A DNA stretch of 64,000 nt from Streptomyces echinatus (GCF_014203595.1 NZ_JACHJK010000003.1:434001-498000); one strand, 5' to 3'. Counted from the stretch's first letter, positions 35,067 to 44,705 are shown. Numbers and translations are program-made. The notes: generated from the letters alone by a model not told the origin.

Positions 35067-36131
35067 TCATGGGCGGAGCGGATCGCCGTCGCCGTCGCCG
35101 CCGAAGACGATGCCGGGAGTGCCGAGGGAACCGGACCGGGCGTTGCGGGCCGCGGAGAGTGCGGCCCCACGCAGCTTGTCGTGGTCGGGGCCGAGCCATC
35201 CGGCCAGTTGTCGGTTGGTCGCCGAATCGCCCTCCAGGACACCCAGCAGCAGGTGGGCGTCGCTCACCACGGGCGCCATGTCGCGTGCGGCCTGTCCGCG
35301 GGCGTGCTGGACATCGGCGCGCTCGGCCCAGTCGAAGGGGCGGAACGGGCCGAACTCGGTGGTGGTCAGGTAGCGCTGGAGCATCCGGCGCACGGTGTCG
35401 GCGAGTGCGGGGCGGACGGAGTCGAAGCACGCGGCGGTCCTGCCGTACGGGACGGACAGCAGGGCGAGCAGCAGGTCAGGGGTGACGAAGGCGCGTTGTG
35501 ACGTGCGGCAGACGTCCCTGGCGGTGTCGAGAGCCTGGCGCAGCGGCTCCGCCAGAGGGATCAGGGGCGCGGCCCCGCCGTGCACCGCGGCCGCCAGGGC
35601 CTGGAAGGAGGTGTCGAGCCGCTCGAGCCGGGTGAGGACGACGCGGGGGAACAGCGGACTGTCGATGGCGGCGGCCGCTTGCGTCACTTCGGCGCGGATG
35701 TGGACGAAGAGCCGCTCGATCAGGTGGTCGAACGCCATCGGAAAGGTGTCGGGGTCCAGGCCGGCCCGCTCGGCGGCCTGACGCCAGATCAGCAGAGCAC
35801 CGCTACGGTCGCCTACCGGGGCCCCCGGCTCTGCGCCGGCGCCGGGGTGAGCCGGGGCGGGATCCGGGTCGCCCGGTGGGGCAAGCAGGGGGATGTCATC
35901 GGGGTCGGCTTCCTCCACGAGCCGTTGCAGCAGGCCGAGGACATGGTCCGCCTCCTCTCGGGTGGCGCCCTCCTCCCGTACGTCGTCCACCGCACGCTCC
36001 AGCGCCGTACGGCAGGCTTTCTCCAGGGCACGCCGCTCCGCCGGGCCGAGAACGACTCTGCCCAGCCGGTTGCCGACCGGTCCGAGGAGCAGCCGGACGA
36101 GCGCTCCGGCCACCGGCGTGACGAATTCCAA
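35067..36131 (-). CDS. Clp-N-domain-like protein of the kinase module
   Basis: A 354-residue cytoplasmic protein. The N-terminus (VRLLLGPVGNRLGRVVLGPA, then RTALERAVDDVREE) resembles the helical entry regions of effector-associated proteins. A linker rich in Pro/Asp follows. The C-terminal third has the pattern of a Clp N-terminal (R) domain: SQRAFVTPDLLLALLSVPYG and VVSDAHLLLGVLEGDSATNR. There is no AAA+ ATPase domain, so it could be an adaptor. It lies 12 bases downstream of the kinase gene and is the last gene of the leftward module. Confidence 0.7.
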   Translation of the reverse strand: MEFVTPVAGALVRLLLGPVGNRLGRVVLGPAERRALEKACRTALERAVDDVREEGATREEADHVLGLLQRLVEEADPDDIPLLAPPGDPDPAPAHPGAGAEPGAPVGDRSGALLIWRQAAERAGLDPDTFPMAFDHLIERLFVHIRAEVTQAAAAIDSPLFPRVVLTRLERLDTSFQALAAAVHGGAAPLIPLAEPLRQALDTARDVCRTSQRAFVTPDLLLALLSVPYGRTAACFDSVRPALADTVRRMLQRYLTTTEFGPFRPFDWAERADVQHARGQAARDMAPVVSDAHLLLGVLEGDSATNRQLAGWLGPDHDKLRGAALSAARNARSGSLGTPGIVFGGDGDGDPLRP

Positions 36132-36143
36132 TGTCGGCTCCTC

Positions 36144-39100
36144 TCAGCTCCGGCCGAGTGCGGCGGCACGGGACGCCGCCTCCGTCGCGTCCTGCGGGCG
36201 GTCCAGTGCGCGATAGCAGTCCGCGAGCATCAGCAGGACCAGGGGCTGCACGGGATCCAGCGCCAGCGACTTCTCGAAGGCTTCCGCGGCTTCGGTCGTC
36301 TCCCGCTTTCTGAGATGCACCCGTCCGAGCACCGCCCAGCAGGCGGCTTCGGTGGGCAGCAGTCCGACGGCTCGCCGGGCCGGGACGAGAGCCTCGTCGA
36401 GGCGCTCAGCACTCATCAGCGCCTCGGCCAGTCCTCGGTGCCTGAGCGGGTCGAGTGGCTGCTCGTCCGTCAACCGCTGCCAGAAGCCGACGGTGTACTC
36501 CCGGTCTCCGTGCAGGAAGCGGGCGATGGGGTCGTCGGCGGCGGGGTCGTGCACGTGGGACAGGGACACGATCTGCCCGAGTTCCCCGCGCAGAGTGACG
36601 AGCAGACGCTCGACGTCCGGCGGCGTCCGGTCCGCGTACGCGTGGCTGCGCGGGGGTGCGGTCCTGCGCAGGACGAGGGCGGTGGGGCTGCCGGCCGCCC
36701 CCATGCCGCGCCGGTCGACCTCGGCTCGCAGGAAGCTGGACAGGGGATGGTCGTCCGCGACCAGCTCCCATCCCGCGGCGGTGGCGATCGAGCGCACCCG
36801 TCGCGCGCGCTCCCGGTCCTTGGTGTCGACGAGCAGCGACAGTACGTGGCCGGAGAGGTCCACCCTGTCCAGTCCCGCGGCTCGTTCGGCCGCGTCCCGC
36901 AGCCGGTCCAGTGTGCCGTCCCGCACCTCCCGGGCGGGAGCGGTCGTGTCGCACCACCGGCAGCGCAGGTCCTTTCCCGCGTCGCGGTTGGTCAGCACCG
37001 CCCCGCCGCATCCGGGACAGCGGGTGAAGTAGAACGGGGTGTCCCGCAGTTCTCCGCGTGGATACTCCACTCCCATGCGCACGCTGAATCGCCGGAGGTT
37101 GTCGGTGAAGGCCGCCGCGTAGTGGCCGGGCTCGGCGTCGCCGGCGAGGTAGAAGTCGACCGTGTAGAGCTGCGTGTGCATGTTCATGCGTGCGTTGAGG
37201 AACGGCGTGGCGGGCGAGAGCGGCGCCTCTCCCCGCGGAGCCGCGCCGGCCGGGTCGGGGGTTTGCCGGGGGACGGCGTCGCAGGCTCCGGCGGACGCCG
37301 GCCGCGCCGGGGGCGTGGCGGACGCGGCGCCGGATGCCACGGCGGGAGCGGGGGCGGGATCGGGCAGGCCGGCCCCGGTGGAGTCCCGGCCGGGCTCGGC
37401 GATGCCGCGGGCCAGGTCGACGGCCGTGTTCCAGAGGGTGGTCGCGTCGGCCTCTCCGAGCTCGTCGCGCGCCGCCGCGTCCAGCGCCAGCGCCTCGTCG
37501 GTGCGCTTCATCAGTAACTGGCAGGCCAGGAAGCGGACGTACCACTCCGGGGTGGACAGCCCCTGGGCGTGCGCCATCTCCAGGGCCTGCCAGGCGGTGT
37601 GGATGTCGCGGAGATGGTCCATGCAGACCACGGCCAGCCGGAACTGCAGGATGGTCTCCTGCGGGGCGACCTCCAGACCGTGCTGGTAGGCGTCGACCGC
37701 TCGGGCCCACTCGCCCAGTTCCTCCAGTGCCCGGCCCTGGTTGCCCCAGGCCTGCCACGCGTCGGAGTACTCGGCGGTCACCCTGGTCAGCAGATCCAGC
37801 GCCGCCTGCGGCCGGTCGGCCGCCAGGTGGACGGTGGCCAGGTTGCTCAGGACGGCTACCCGCATGTCCGGCGGCGCCTCGACGGCCAGGACCTTCAGCA
37901 GTTGCTCGGCCCGCTCCAGGTCGCCGAGCCTCTTGTACGAGAGCGCCACTTCCACCTGGCACGCCCACCCGGTTCGCGTCGGCAGCCCCATGTCGAGCGC
38001 CTGCCCGAAGGAGAAGAGGGCCTCGTCGTCCTGCCCCAGCAGCGACAGCGCGGTACCGCGCCGGTAGCGCAGTGTGGCCGTGACCCGTTCGGGCGGAAGG
38101 GAGTCGATCTCCTCCAGACCGAGCTGGGGCTCTCCCATGCCGAAGAGACTGACGATCCGCTGTTCGTCGAGTTGGGCCTGCTGCTCGGCCAGCACGGCGG
38201 CCAGCGCGGCGCTCTCGTGCATCAGCATCAGCGAGGACATCGGCTCATGGGTGTCCGCGGCGGTCCGCACCCTTTCCACGACGACGCCGAAGTCCCTCGG
38301 CCGCTGCTGCGGACGCGGGGCGAGGCAGTCCCGGGCGAGTGACATCAGGGCGCCGCCGAGACGGTCGTCCGCCGGGCCGTCCGACGGCGGGGGCGCACTC
38401 GGCAGTGTTCCGGAGCGGTGGGCGGCCTCCCACTCCCGCTTCCCGGCCACCGTGTACGGGGTGTGTCCGGTGAGCAGTTCGAACAGCACCGTGCCGAAGG
38501 CGTAGACGTCCGCGGCCACGGACGGCTCGGCGTCGGCGTCCCAGCACTCGGGCGCTCGATAGGCCCAGGTGCTCTCCAGGTCCGAGGGGCCGTGCCGGCC
38601 GGTGACCCGCGACAGGCCGAGGTCGGACACCAGGAGCCACCGGCCCAGTACGAGGAGGTTCTCCGGCTTGAGGTCGCCGTGGACGAGACCGGGGATCTTC
38701 CGCTGGGCGAGGTGCATCCCCACGGCGGTCTGGAAGGCCAGGGGCAGGACCGCCGCGGCGGGCAGGGCGGTGCCGTCGGTGAGCAGGTCGCGTACGGTCC
38801 GCCCGCCGAGCGGTCCGGGTGGGACGACCGGCATCACCACGAACGGACGGCCCTCGAACGTCTCCAGGGAGAGGGCCGGCATGATGTGCGGCAGCCCCGT
38901 CAGCCGTGACCAGAGCACCACCTCGCGCACGAAGGCATCACGGACCGCACGGTCGAAGAAGAACCGGCGTTGAAACGTCTTCAGGGCGAACTGCGGTGTG
39001 TCGCTGTCCCGTTCCCCGCACAGAAGCACCTCGCCCATGCCTCCGCGCAGGATCTCGTACACCAGCAGATGCTCGCCGAGGCTGCCGATCGGCTGCTGTC

Positions 39101-39167
39101 CCGGCGGCTGTTGCACGTCGGCCAACGGAAAGTCGGCAAACGGGTTGCCTGGAGTGTGCCGCTCCAT
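36144..39167 (-). CDS. Ser/Thr protein kinase with TPRs and zinc ribbon
   Basis: A 1007-residue protein. The kinase domain (about 35-300) has a Gly loop RGGMGEVLL, K63, E82, catalytic loop HGDLKPEN (163-170; G replaces R of HRD but D165 is kept), DLG (182-184) in place of DFG, and APE (205-207). TPR repeats follow (about 360-600), then a zinc ribbon with CPGC at about 715 and CRWC at about 736, and further TPRs near the C-terminus. ATG 39167 has GGAGG before it; the longer frame to 39296 is rejected. It has no transmembrane segment, so it is cytoplasmic, and it lies between a TPR-like gene and a Clp-N-like gene. Confidence 0.88.
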   Translation of the reverse strand: MERHTPGNPFADFPLADVQQPPGQQPIGSLGEHLLVYEILRGGMGEVLLCGERDSDTPQFALKTFQRRFFFDRAVRDAFVREVVLWSRLTGLPHIMPALSLETFEGRPFVVMPVVPPGPLGGRTVRDLLTDGTALPAAAVLPLAFQTAVGMHLAQRKIPGLVHGDLKPENLLVLGRWLLVSDLGLSRVTGRHGPSDLESTWAYRAPECWDADAEPSVAADVYAFGTVLFELLTGHTPYTVAGKREWEAAHRSGTLPSAPPPSDGPADDRLGGALMSLARDCLAPRPQQRPRDFGVVVERVRTAADTHEPMSSLMLMHESAALAAVLAEQQAQLDEQRIVSLFGMGEPQLGLEEIDSLPPERVTATLRYRRGTALSLLGQDDEALFSFGQALDMGLPTRTGWACQVEVALSYKRLGDLERAEQLLKVLAVEAPPDMRVAVLSNLATVHLAADRPQAALDLLTRVTAEYSDAWQAWGNQGRALEELGEWARAVDAYQHGLEVAPQETILQFRLAVVCMDHLRDIHTAWQALEMAHAQGLSTPEWYVRFLACQLLMKRTDEALALDAAARDELGEADATTLWNTAVDLARGIAEPGRDSTGAGLPDPAPAPAVASGAASATPPARPASAGACDAVPRQTPDPAGAAPRGEAPLSPATPFLNARMNMHTQLYTVDFYLAGDAEPGHYAAAFTDNLRRFSVRMGVEYPRGELRDTPFYFTRCPGCGGAVLTNRDAGKDLRCRWCDTTAPAREVRDGTLDRLRDAAERAAGLDRVDLSGHVLSLLVDTKDRERARRVRSIATAAGWELVADDHPLSSFLRAEVDRRGMGAAGSPTALVLRRTAPPRSHAYADRTPPDVERLLVTLRGELGQIVSLSHVHDPAADDPIARFLHGDREYTVGFWQRLTDEQPLDPLRHRGLAEALMSAERLDEALVPARRAVGLLPTEAACWAVLGRVHLRKRETTEAAEAFEKSLALDPVQPLVLLMLADCYRALDRPQDATEAASRAAALGRS

Positions 39168-39368
39168 CCGCCCTCCCCCTGGGCCGTGCTGTCGGCCCAT
39201 GATGCGGGCCGTGCGGAGAGCGTGTCGATACCCTCCCCGCTCGCAACTTCGTACCAGTCCCGGGCGTCCTGCTCGGCCCCCGTCGGATCGGGCCACCGCT
39301 TCAACGGCGGGCAGCCACCCATGCGACCCGGCCCCGCCCTCGCCCCTGGGCTGAGCAGCGCGGACCGC

Positions 39369-40325
39369 TCACTGACCGACGGTGGCTCTGCGCTGCGCCT
39401 GTTCGTACTCGGTGAGGGGGTCGCCGCCGGTCTGCCAGGGCCAGGCGGTGACATTCCCGCCGACCGCCTCGAACACCGCACGGGCCTCCGCCCGGCGGTC
39501 GCCGGCCATCAGTGCGTAGGCCAGGAGGTTCAGGTCGGCGAGAGTCCTGGCGTGCCGGAGGAATCCCGGCTGACTCCAGGTGTGCACCACCCGGTCGAGC
39601 GCCTGGGCCGCCATCCCCTGGGACCAGTGGGTCCGTGCCACCAGTGCTTCGTAGCCGCCCCGGCCGAGGATGGCGTGGTACTGGAAGACCTGGGCGGTGA
39701 GCTCCGTCGCCACACAGGGGGCGTTGGCCGGCACACGGGCGACCAGCGCGTCGACGAAGTCCAGTACCTGCAGCCGGGAACCCCCTTCTTCCGGGGTGAG
39801 ATAGGCCAGCATGGTCATGTACGCCTCGCGGTTCCAGCGGTCCCGGGTGAGCACCTCGTTCCACACCCCGAACACCTGGGGCTGCCTCCAGCGCTCCCAG
39901 CGGGCCACCTTGAGCAGGGCCACCCAGGGGGTGGGATCGTCCGGCGCCAGTTCGGCGGCGCGCAGACAGCTGTCCGCGGCGTCCGACGTGTCGCCCCCAT
40001 GATCATGGGTGCGGGCCTGCTCGACCTGGGCCCACGCATGCAGCACGAGCGCGGTCGGATTGCGGGGCTCGCGTGCGGCCCAGGACTTCGGCAGGTGTGA
40101 CGCGGAGAGGAAGTCGGCCAGGACGCCGAGGCGATGGGCTTGGCGGTCCCAGTCACCCTGGTCCTGCTCCAGGAGCCGGGTCATCTGCGCCGTGCACAGG
40201 TCGGTGGTGGCGATGGTTCCCGTCCTGGTCGTCGCCCGCAGGGACTTCAGCAGCCTCCCCAGCTCTTGGTCGTCGAGTTCCGGGGCGAGACGGGCTCGTT
40301 TGCGGCGGCTTGAAAGAAATCCCAT
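39369..40325 (-). CDS. TPR-like hypothetical protein, first gene of kinase module
   Basis: A 318-residue soluble alpha-helical protein starting MGFLSSRRKRARLAPELDDQ. Segments such as SCLRAAELAPDDPTPWVALL and FDALVARVPANAPCVATE look like TPR/alpha-solenoid repeats, and LNLLAYALMAGDRRAEARAV ends in a TPR consensus. No enzyme motif is visible. The ATG at 40325 is preceded by GGAGG at short distance. It is 201 bases before the kinase gene, so it may be co-transcribed or have its own promoter. Together the three genes could form a phosphorylation-controlled complex. Confidence 0.75.
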   Translation of the reverse strand: MGFLSSRRKRARLAPELDDQELGRLLKSLRATTRTGTIATTDLCTAQMTRLLEQDQGDWDRQAHRLGVLADFLSASHLPKSWAAREPRNPTALVLHAWAQVEQARTHDHGGDTSDAADSCLRAAELAPDDPTPWVALLKVARWERWRQPQVFGVWNEVLTRDRWNREAYMTMLAYLTPEEGGSRLQVLDFVDALVARVPANAPCVATELTAQVFQYHAILGRGGYEALVARTHWSQGMAAQALDRVVHTWSQPGFLRHARTLADLNLLAYALMAGDRRAEARAVFEAVGGNVTAWPWQTGGDPLTEYEQAQRRATVGQ

Positions 40326-40431
40326 GTGCGGAGGCTAAAACGGATCACACTACGCACAAGGGCTACGCCGAGATCGTTATCGATCGCAGCCCGATCGACA
40401 TCCGGGGGACAGTGGACAGCCCCTACGGGAC

Positions 40432-40462
40432 GACGCCCGGCCGGGCGATCCGGCCGGGCGTC
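40432..40462 (-). terminator. Strong terminator of the VC0807-like gene
   Basis: GACGCCCGGCC (40432-40442) and GGCCGGGCGTC (40452-40462) form a perfect 11-bp stem with a 9-base loop, about 65 bases past the stop codon of the leftward membrane protein and before the start of the TPR-like gene. Confidence 0.8.
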
Positions 40463-40526
40463 TTCGGTGGTGTCCCTGCCGCGGTGCAGCCGAAGCGGGG
40501 CCGGGTCCGGACCCTGAACGGGTTTC

Positions 40527-41288
40527 TCAGCCCTGGGCCACCGCCGCGGCGGCCGCGGCGGCGCGTTCCTCACCCTTGCGCCGTGCCCGCTTGCCGTAGG
40601 TGGCCGTCCACAGGACGAGGACGCCGAGCACGCCGTAGATCAGGATCGGGCTCAGGGTCACCATGGTGTCGGTGCCCAGCGTGTAGGACAACGCGATCCG
40701 CACCGCCGCCTCCAGGCAGTAGGCCACGCCCCAGACCGTCGTCATCGTCCGCACGGTCTGGCGGAACCCCTCGAATTCCCACAGGCCGTTCCACCAGGCG
40801 GTACTCGCCGCGGTGCCGTCGGTGGCGAATTTGCGGCCGAAGTAGAACATCAACGGGCGCGGAGCCAGCAGTGTGGTCAGGCACAGCAGTCCGAACAGCC
40901 CGGTGATGGCCGAGTCCTTGATCAGCAACGCCTTGGCCGAGTGGGGACCGACGAGCGACACCACGGCCGTGAGCACCAGGAACGCCAGCGTCACCACGGC
41001 GAACTCATCGAGCCGTCGCCGCCACGCAAGGTGCACGGCGCTGTCCAGCACCGGCCAGGCGCCGCTCGCCAGCAGCGCCGCGAACTCGCTCCATCCCTGA
41101 TCGCGTAGTGCGTTGTACGTGAGGATCGGGGCGGCCACGTTGAGCGAGATGGTGAGCACCCAGCCGCCGAGGGCGGCGCCCCGGGACCGGGCGGGCGGCG
41201 CCGGGCGTTCGTCGGCCGCCGCCCGTGCCTCCGGTGCGGTCGCGGGGCCTGGTCTGGTCGCGTCGTGGTCGTGATCGTGGTCGGGCAT
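40527..41288 (-). CDS. VC0807-family membrane protein
   Basis: A 253-residue integral membrane protein with about six hydrophobic segments after a His/Asp-rich start (MPDHDHDHD, perhaps metal-binding). SLNVAAPILTYNALRDQGWS and PLMFYFGRKFATDGTA match the VC0807 family as I recall it. TMTTVWGVAYCLEAAVRIAL is the penultimate segment. Function of the family is unknown. The start is ATG at 41288, and a strong terminator follows the gene. Confidence 0.85.
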   Translation of the reverse strand: MPDHDHDHDATRPGPATAPEARAAADERPAPPARSRGAALGGWVLTISLNVAAPILTYNALRDQGWSEFAALLASGAWPVLDSAVHLAWRRRLDEFAVVTLAFLVLTAVVSLVGPHSAKALLIKDSAITGLFGLLCLTTLLAPRPLMFYFGRKFATDGTAASTAWWNGLWEFEGFRQTVRTMTTVWGVAYCLEAAVRIALSYTLGTDTMVTLSPILIYGVLGVLVLWTATYGKRARRKGEERAAAAAAAVAQG

Positions 41289-41499
41289 GGTCCCCCCTGG
41301 ATTTCGGTCTAAGGCTCGTGGAGAAACGAAGGCAGGCGCGCGGCGGGAAGACAGCTCTTCGGGCCGCGCGTCGATTCCCCCTGCAGGGCGTGATCTTCCA
41401 CGACCAAGATCCTGTTCCGCAACCGGTGCCGCGGGTTGTCCCGTAAGGGTCTTGCGGTGGAAGGGTTTTCCGTGAGGCGTTGCCTGAGCGGTCGCGCGG

Positions 41500-42369
41500 C
41501 TACGCGGCCTTCTGGGAGGCGGCGGCGTCCGGGCGCAGGTCGTCGAGGGTGAGCTGGTGCGTCGGCCGGTCCGGCAGGATCACGCGGCGGTCGGTGCGCA
41601 GGTCGGGGCCGACGTGGAAGAGTTCGCCGGGCTCCAGCGGGCGCCAGCGGGGGTTGTCGTCCATGCGTTCGCTGGCGACGACGACGGCGGGATGGGCGGC
41701 CAGAGCGGCGGAGTGGACGCGCATGCGGCCGTGGCTGCCGCTGTGGTCCAGATGCCGGGTTCCGTGCTGGCCGCCCGCCGCGCGCTCGAGCACGTACAGC
41801 TCATGGGTCTCCGGATAGCGCAGCGCCCACAGCTGGTCGGAGGAGATCAGGATCAGGTTGAGGGCGTAGACCGGCAGGTTCCGGGCGATCCAGTGAGCGG
41901 CGTGCTCGATTCCTGCGGTGACGTCTCCGTCGCGCTTACGTGTCTCCCGCGTGATCAGGGCGAAGAACCGCTCGGAGTCGGTGTCGCCCTTCACCAGTGA
42001 CCGGTCCTCGCCGAGGTGGTCGTCGAGCCGCTCCAGGCCCTCGATGACGCCGTTGTGGGCGAACAGCCGTCCGTCCTGCTGGAAGGGGTGGGTGTTACGG
42101 GCGTCCAGGCTGCCCGTGGAGGCGAAGCGCACGTGGGCGAGGAAGGTGGCGGACTGTACCTGCCGGGCGTCCTCGGCGAAGGCGCGGTCCTGGTAGGCCG
42201 CGATGGGGGCCTTGTCGACGCGTGGGGTTCCGTCGTCGGCGAAGTACCCCAGGCCGGTACCGTCCGGGTCGCTGTGGCTCTGCCGGCTGAGGCTGTCCGG
42301 TGCGTCGAGGAGCCAGAAGGTGGCGTGGGTGCGGTTCGGGGCGCTGCTGAGGCCGAACAGGCGACACAC
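41500..42369 (-). CDS. Class II glutamine amidotransferase (YafJ-like)
   Basis: A 289-residue Ntn-type amidotransferase. The GTG start at 42369 is followed directly by C2, the catalytic nucleophile (CRLFGLSSAP), as required once formylmethionine is removed. GAGGAGG lies six bases upstream. HVRFASTGSL, RNTHPFQQDGRLFAHNGVIE and GDTDSERFFALI are the family glutamine-binding and active-site blocks. Such stand-alone proteins resemble EgtC and YafJ, acting on gamma-glutamyl compounds or as glutaminases. There is no adjacent biosynthetic partner, so the substrate is unknown. Confidence 0.9.
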   Translation of the reverse strand: MCRLFGLSSAPNRTHATFWLLDAPDSLSRQSHSDPDGTGLGYFADDGTPRVDKAPIAAYQDRAFAEDARQVQSATFLAHVRFASTGSLDARNTHPFQQDGRLFAHNGVIEGLERLDDHLGEDRSLVKGDTDSERFFALITRETRKRDGDVTAGIEHAAHWIARNLPVYALNLILISSDQLWALRYPETHELYVLERAAGGQHGTRHLDHSGSHGRMRVHSAALAAHPAVVVASERMDDNPRWRPLEPGELFHVGPDLRTDRRVILPDRPTHQLTLDDLRPDAAASQKAA

Positions 42370-42773
42370 GGGCTTCCTCCTCGATCGCCGGACAGGCCGA
42401 TTGTCCCAGTGGCGGCGGGGATCGACCACTTCGGCGCCATCGGGGCGGGCGCCGGCGGCCGGGTGGTGGCGGCCGGGTGGTGGCGGCCGGGTGGTGGCGT
42501 CTTCGGCATGGGGTCTTCGGCCTGGCGGCATGGGCGTGACGTCGACGGCGTGGCGTGACGACGGCGGGGCGTCCCTGAGCGCGTGCATCACGACGGCAGG
42601 CTGCCCCTGCGCGTGGCGTCACGACGGCAGGCTGTCCCTGAGCCCGTGGCGCCACGACGGCGCGGCCTTCCTGAGCGTGGGCGACATGCCGCCTTCGGCG
42701 TAATCGGGCGCACGGGGCCGGCCGGTCGGCACGCTGTGCCTGTCGATCACGGTCGAGGCCAGGGAGACGGCTG
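42370..42773. repeat. Intergenic minisatellites upstream of glutamine amidotransferase
   Basis: No gene is supported. Three exact 14-bp copies of GGCGGCCGGGTGGT lie at 42454-42495. Four imperfect 33-bp units (one of 30) follow at 42549-42677, sharing CGTGGCG, CACGACGGC and CCTGAGC elements. The 33-bp spacing equals 11 codons, but no frame gives a convincing repeat protein. Units are contiguous, without spacers, so it is not CRISPR. Confidence 0.8.
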
Positions 42774-43865
42774 GTGCACAGGTCGCGTGCGGCGCTTTTC
42801 ACGCACAGGCCGCGCTCTTCCCGCCCCCGCGACGTCCTGCGCGCCGAGGGACCGGCCGCGGCGCGGATCGTGGTCACCGTAGCGGCCGCCTGGCAGGTGG
42901 CGTTGTGGCTGGGAGCGGACCAGCCCCCGGTCTACGCGGCCGTCGTCCCGCTCGTGGCCCTGCGGGGAGACCCGCTCACCGCCCTGGCCACCTCCCTGCA
43001 ACGCGTCCTGGGCGTCGTCGCGGGTGTCCTGATCGGGATCGCGGTCCTGAACGTCCTGCACCCCTCGACCGCCGCGCTCGCCCTGGTGGTCGCTCTGGGC
43101 CTGGGCGCCGGAACACTCCTGCGGGCCGGCGGCCCCCTGAACCTGCAGGTCCCGGCCTCCTCGCTGCTGGTCTTCGCCAGCACCTCACCCGACGCCTATG
43201 CCTTCCACCGCCTCTGGGAGACCGGAGCGGGGGCCGCTGTGACGATTCTGCTCGCGCCGCTGCTCTGGCCTCCCGACCCTCGCCGCTCCCTCTCCGCCCT
43301 GGCCCACGACTCCCGCACACGGCTCGTCCAGGCCCTCACCGGCACGGCTGCGGTCCTCGGCACCGATCCCGGTACGGCGCGCGGCAACGTCAGCGCCGTC
43401 GCGGGACACATCGACGCGATCCGCACCGCGGCCGCGTCGGCCCGCGAAGCCGAGCGCGCCATGCGCTTCAACCCCTTGCGCCGCCGGCACCGCGACACGG
43501 TGACGCGACTGGTCCGCAGCATCGTGACCGCCGAACGGCTCACCCCGCACTTGGCCACCCTGGCCCGGGAAGTCGCCGCGTTCACCGGCAGGGACGACCT
43601 CATCCCGGTGGTCGCCGACGCCCGGCGGCGCATGCCGGGGCTGGCCGCTTCCACCGCCCAGGCGATCAACCACGTCCTGGAATCGGGCCGCCCCCAACCG
43701 GCGCTGTCCAGGGCCCGCAACGACCTGAGCGCCTACGCCCACGCGGACAGCCGCCCGGCCGCCGTGGCCCTGCGCAGGCCCTTCAAGGAGATCCTCGACG
43801 AACTGGACCCGCCTTCTGAGGGCCCAGGGCCGGGCGGTCACCCACGTATCCCCGCCGGCACCTGA
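42774..43865 (+). CDS. FUSC-family membrane protein
   Basis: A 363-residue protein of the fusaric acid resistance/aromatic acid exporter type (FUSC). The N-terminal half has about five to six helices, for example RIVVTVAAAWQVALWLGADQ and VLGVVAGVLIGIAVLNVLH. LQVPASSLLVFASTSPDAYA leads into a soluble helical C-terminal half with DTVTRLVRSIVTAERLTPHL. It lacks the second membrane half seen in long FUSC proteins. The GTG at 42774 has GGAGAC upstream. No regulator is adjacent. Confidence 0.87.
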   Translation: MHRSRAALFTHRPRSSRPRDVLRAEGPAAARIVVTVAAAWQVALWLGADQPPVYAAVVPLVALRGDPLTALATSLQRVLGVVAGVLIGIAVLNVLHPSTAALALVVALGLGAGTLLRAGGPLNLQVPASSLLVFASTSPDAYAFHRLWETGAGAAVTILLAPLLWPPDPRRSLSALAHDSRTRLVQALTGTAAVLGTDPGTARGNVSAVAGHIDAIRTAAASAREAERAMRFNPLRRRHRDTVTRLVRSIVTAERLTPHLATLAREVAAFTGRDDLIPVVADARRRMPGLAASTAQAINHVLESGRPQPALSRARNDLSAYAHADSRPAAVALRRPFKEILDELDPPSEGPGPGGHPRIPAGT

Positions 43866-44003
43866 TCACCACTCCCGTCGGACATCGGGTGCACAGGTCG
43901 GCGCCGGAGGCGGTCGCGGCGTTCCCGTCCGCGGCGCGTGGGACGGCTATGGGGGCCGTCCGTTCGGCGTGCACCGAAGGGTCGCGCCCCTAGCGTTCGG
44001 CGC

Positions 44004-44633
44004 ATGACGACTGACACGCATCGAGTGATCCGGCCGAACATCCTCTACTTCGGAACGCCGGTGGTCCTGCTCAGCACGGAGAACGAGGACGGGACCGTCA
44101 ACCTCGCTCCGATCTCGTCCGCCTGGGCGCTGGGTCAGTGCGTGGTGCTGGGCCTCGGCGTCGAGAGCCGGACGGTGCGCAACCTGGTTGAGCGGCCGGA
44201 TGTGGTGATCAGCCTCCCCTCCCCCGGCCTGTGGAGGAACGTGGAGTGCCTCGCACCGCTCACCGGCGCCGATCCCGTGCCGGAGAGCAAGCGGGCGGTC
44301 TACCGGTACGAGCACGACAAGTTCTCCGCCGCGGGCCTGACGCCACAGCCCTCTGATCTGGTACGCCCGCCGCGCGTCGCCGAGTGCCCCCTCCAACTGG
44401 AGGCGCGGGCCGTCGCCCTGACGCCCGGCGGGGAGGGCGGCTTCCGCACCGTCGAGTGCCAGGTGCTCCGGGTCCACGCCGACGAGCGCGTCGTCGTACC
44501 CGGCACGCACCACATCGACCCCGGCGTATGGAGCCCTCTCATCTACAACTTCCGCCACTACCACGGGCTCACGCCCGAGCTCGGCCACGGCTTCCGTTCG
44601 GAGACGGCCGGGGACGCCGCCCGCGTCGGGTGA
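44004..44633 (+). CDS. Flavin reductase-like FMN-binding protein
   Basis: A 209-residue protein of the flavin reductase-like family. LYFGTPVVLLSTENEDGTVN LAPIS-type strands and AWALGQCVVLGLGVESRTVR form the FMN-binding split barrel; NLVERPDVVISLPSP continues. These proteins use FMN to reduce small molecules or act as oxidoreductases of unknown partner. ATG 44004; the upstream frame to 43938 lacks ribosome site. It converges with the methyltransferase gene with 72 bases between. Confidence 0.85.
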   Translation: MTTDTHRVIRPNILYFGTPVVLLSTENEDGTVNLAPISSAWALGQCVVLGLGVESRTVRNLVERPDVVISLPSPGLWRNVECLAPLTGADPVPESKRAVYRYEHDKFSAAGLTPQPSDLVRPPRVAECPLQLEARAVALTPGGEGGFRTVECQVLRVHADERVVVPGTHHIDPGVWSPLIYNFRHYHGLTPELGHGFRSETAGDAARVG

Positions 44634-44705
44634 CTCTCCCGGCGGGTGCCTCGGGCGGAATCGTCCCCGCTCCGCCACCGCATGGCTGCCGGGGCCCGGC
44701 CCGGG

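Noticed and set aside
42549..42677. Possible CRISPR array.
   Set aside because: Repeats are contiguous with no unique spacers and there are no cas genes.
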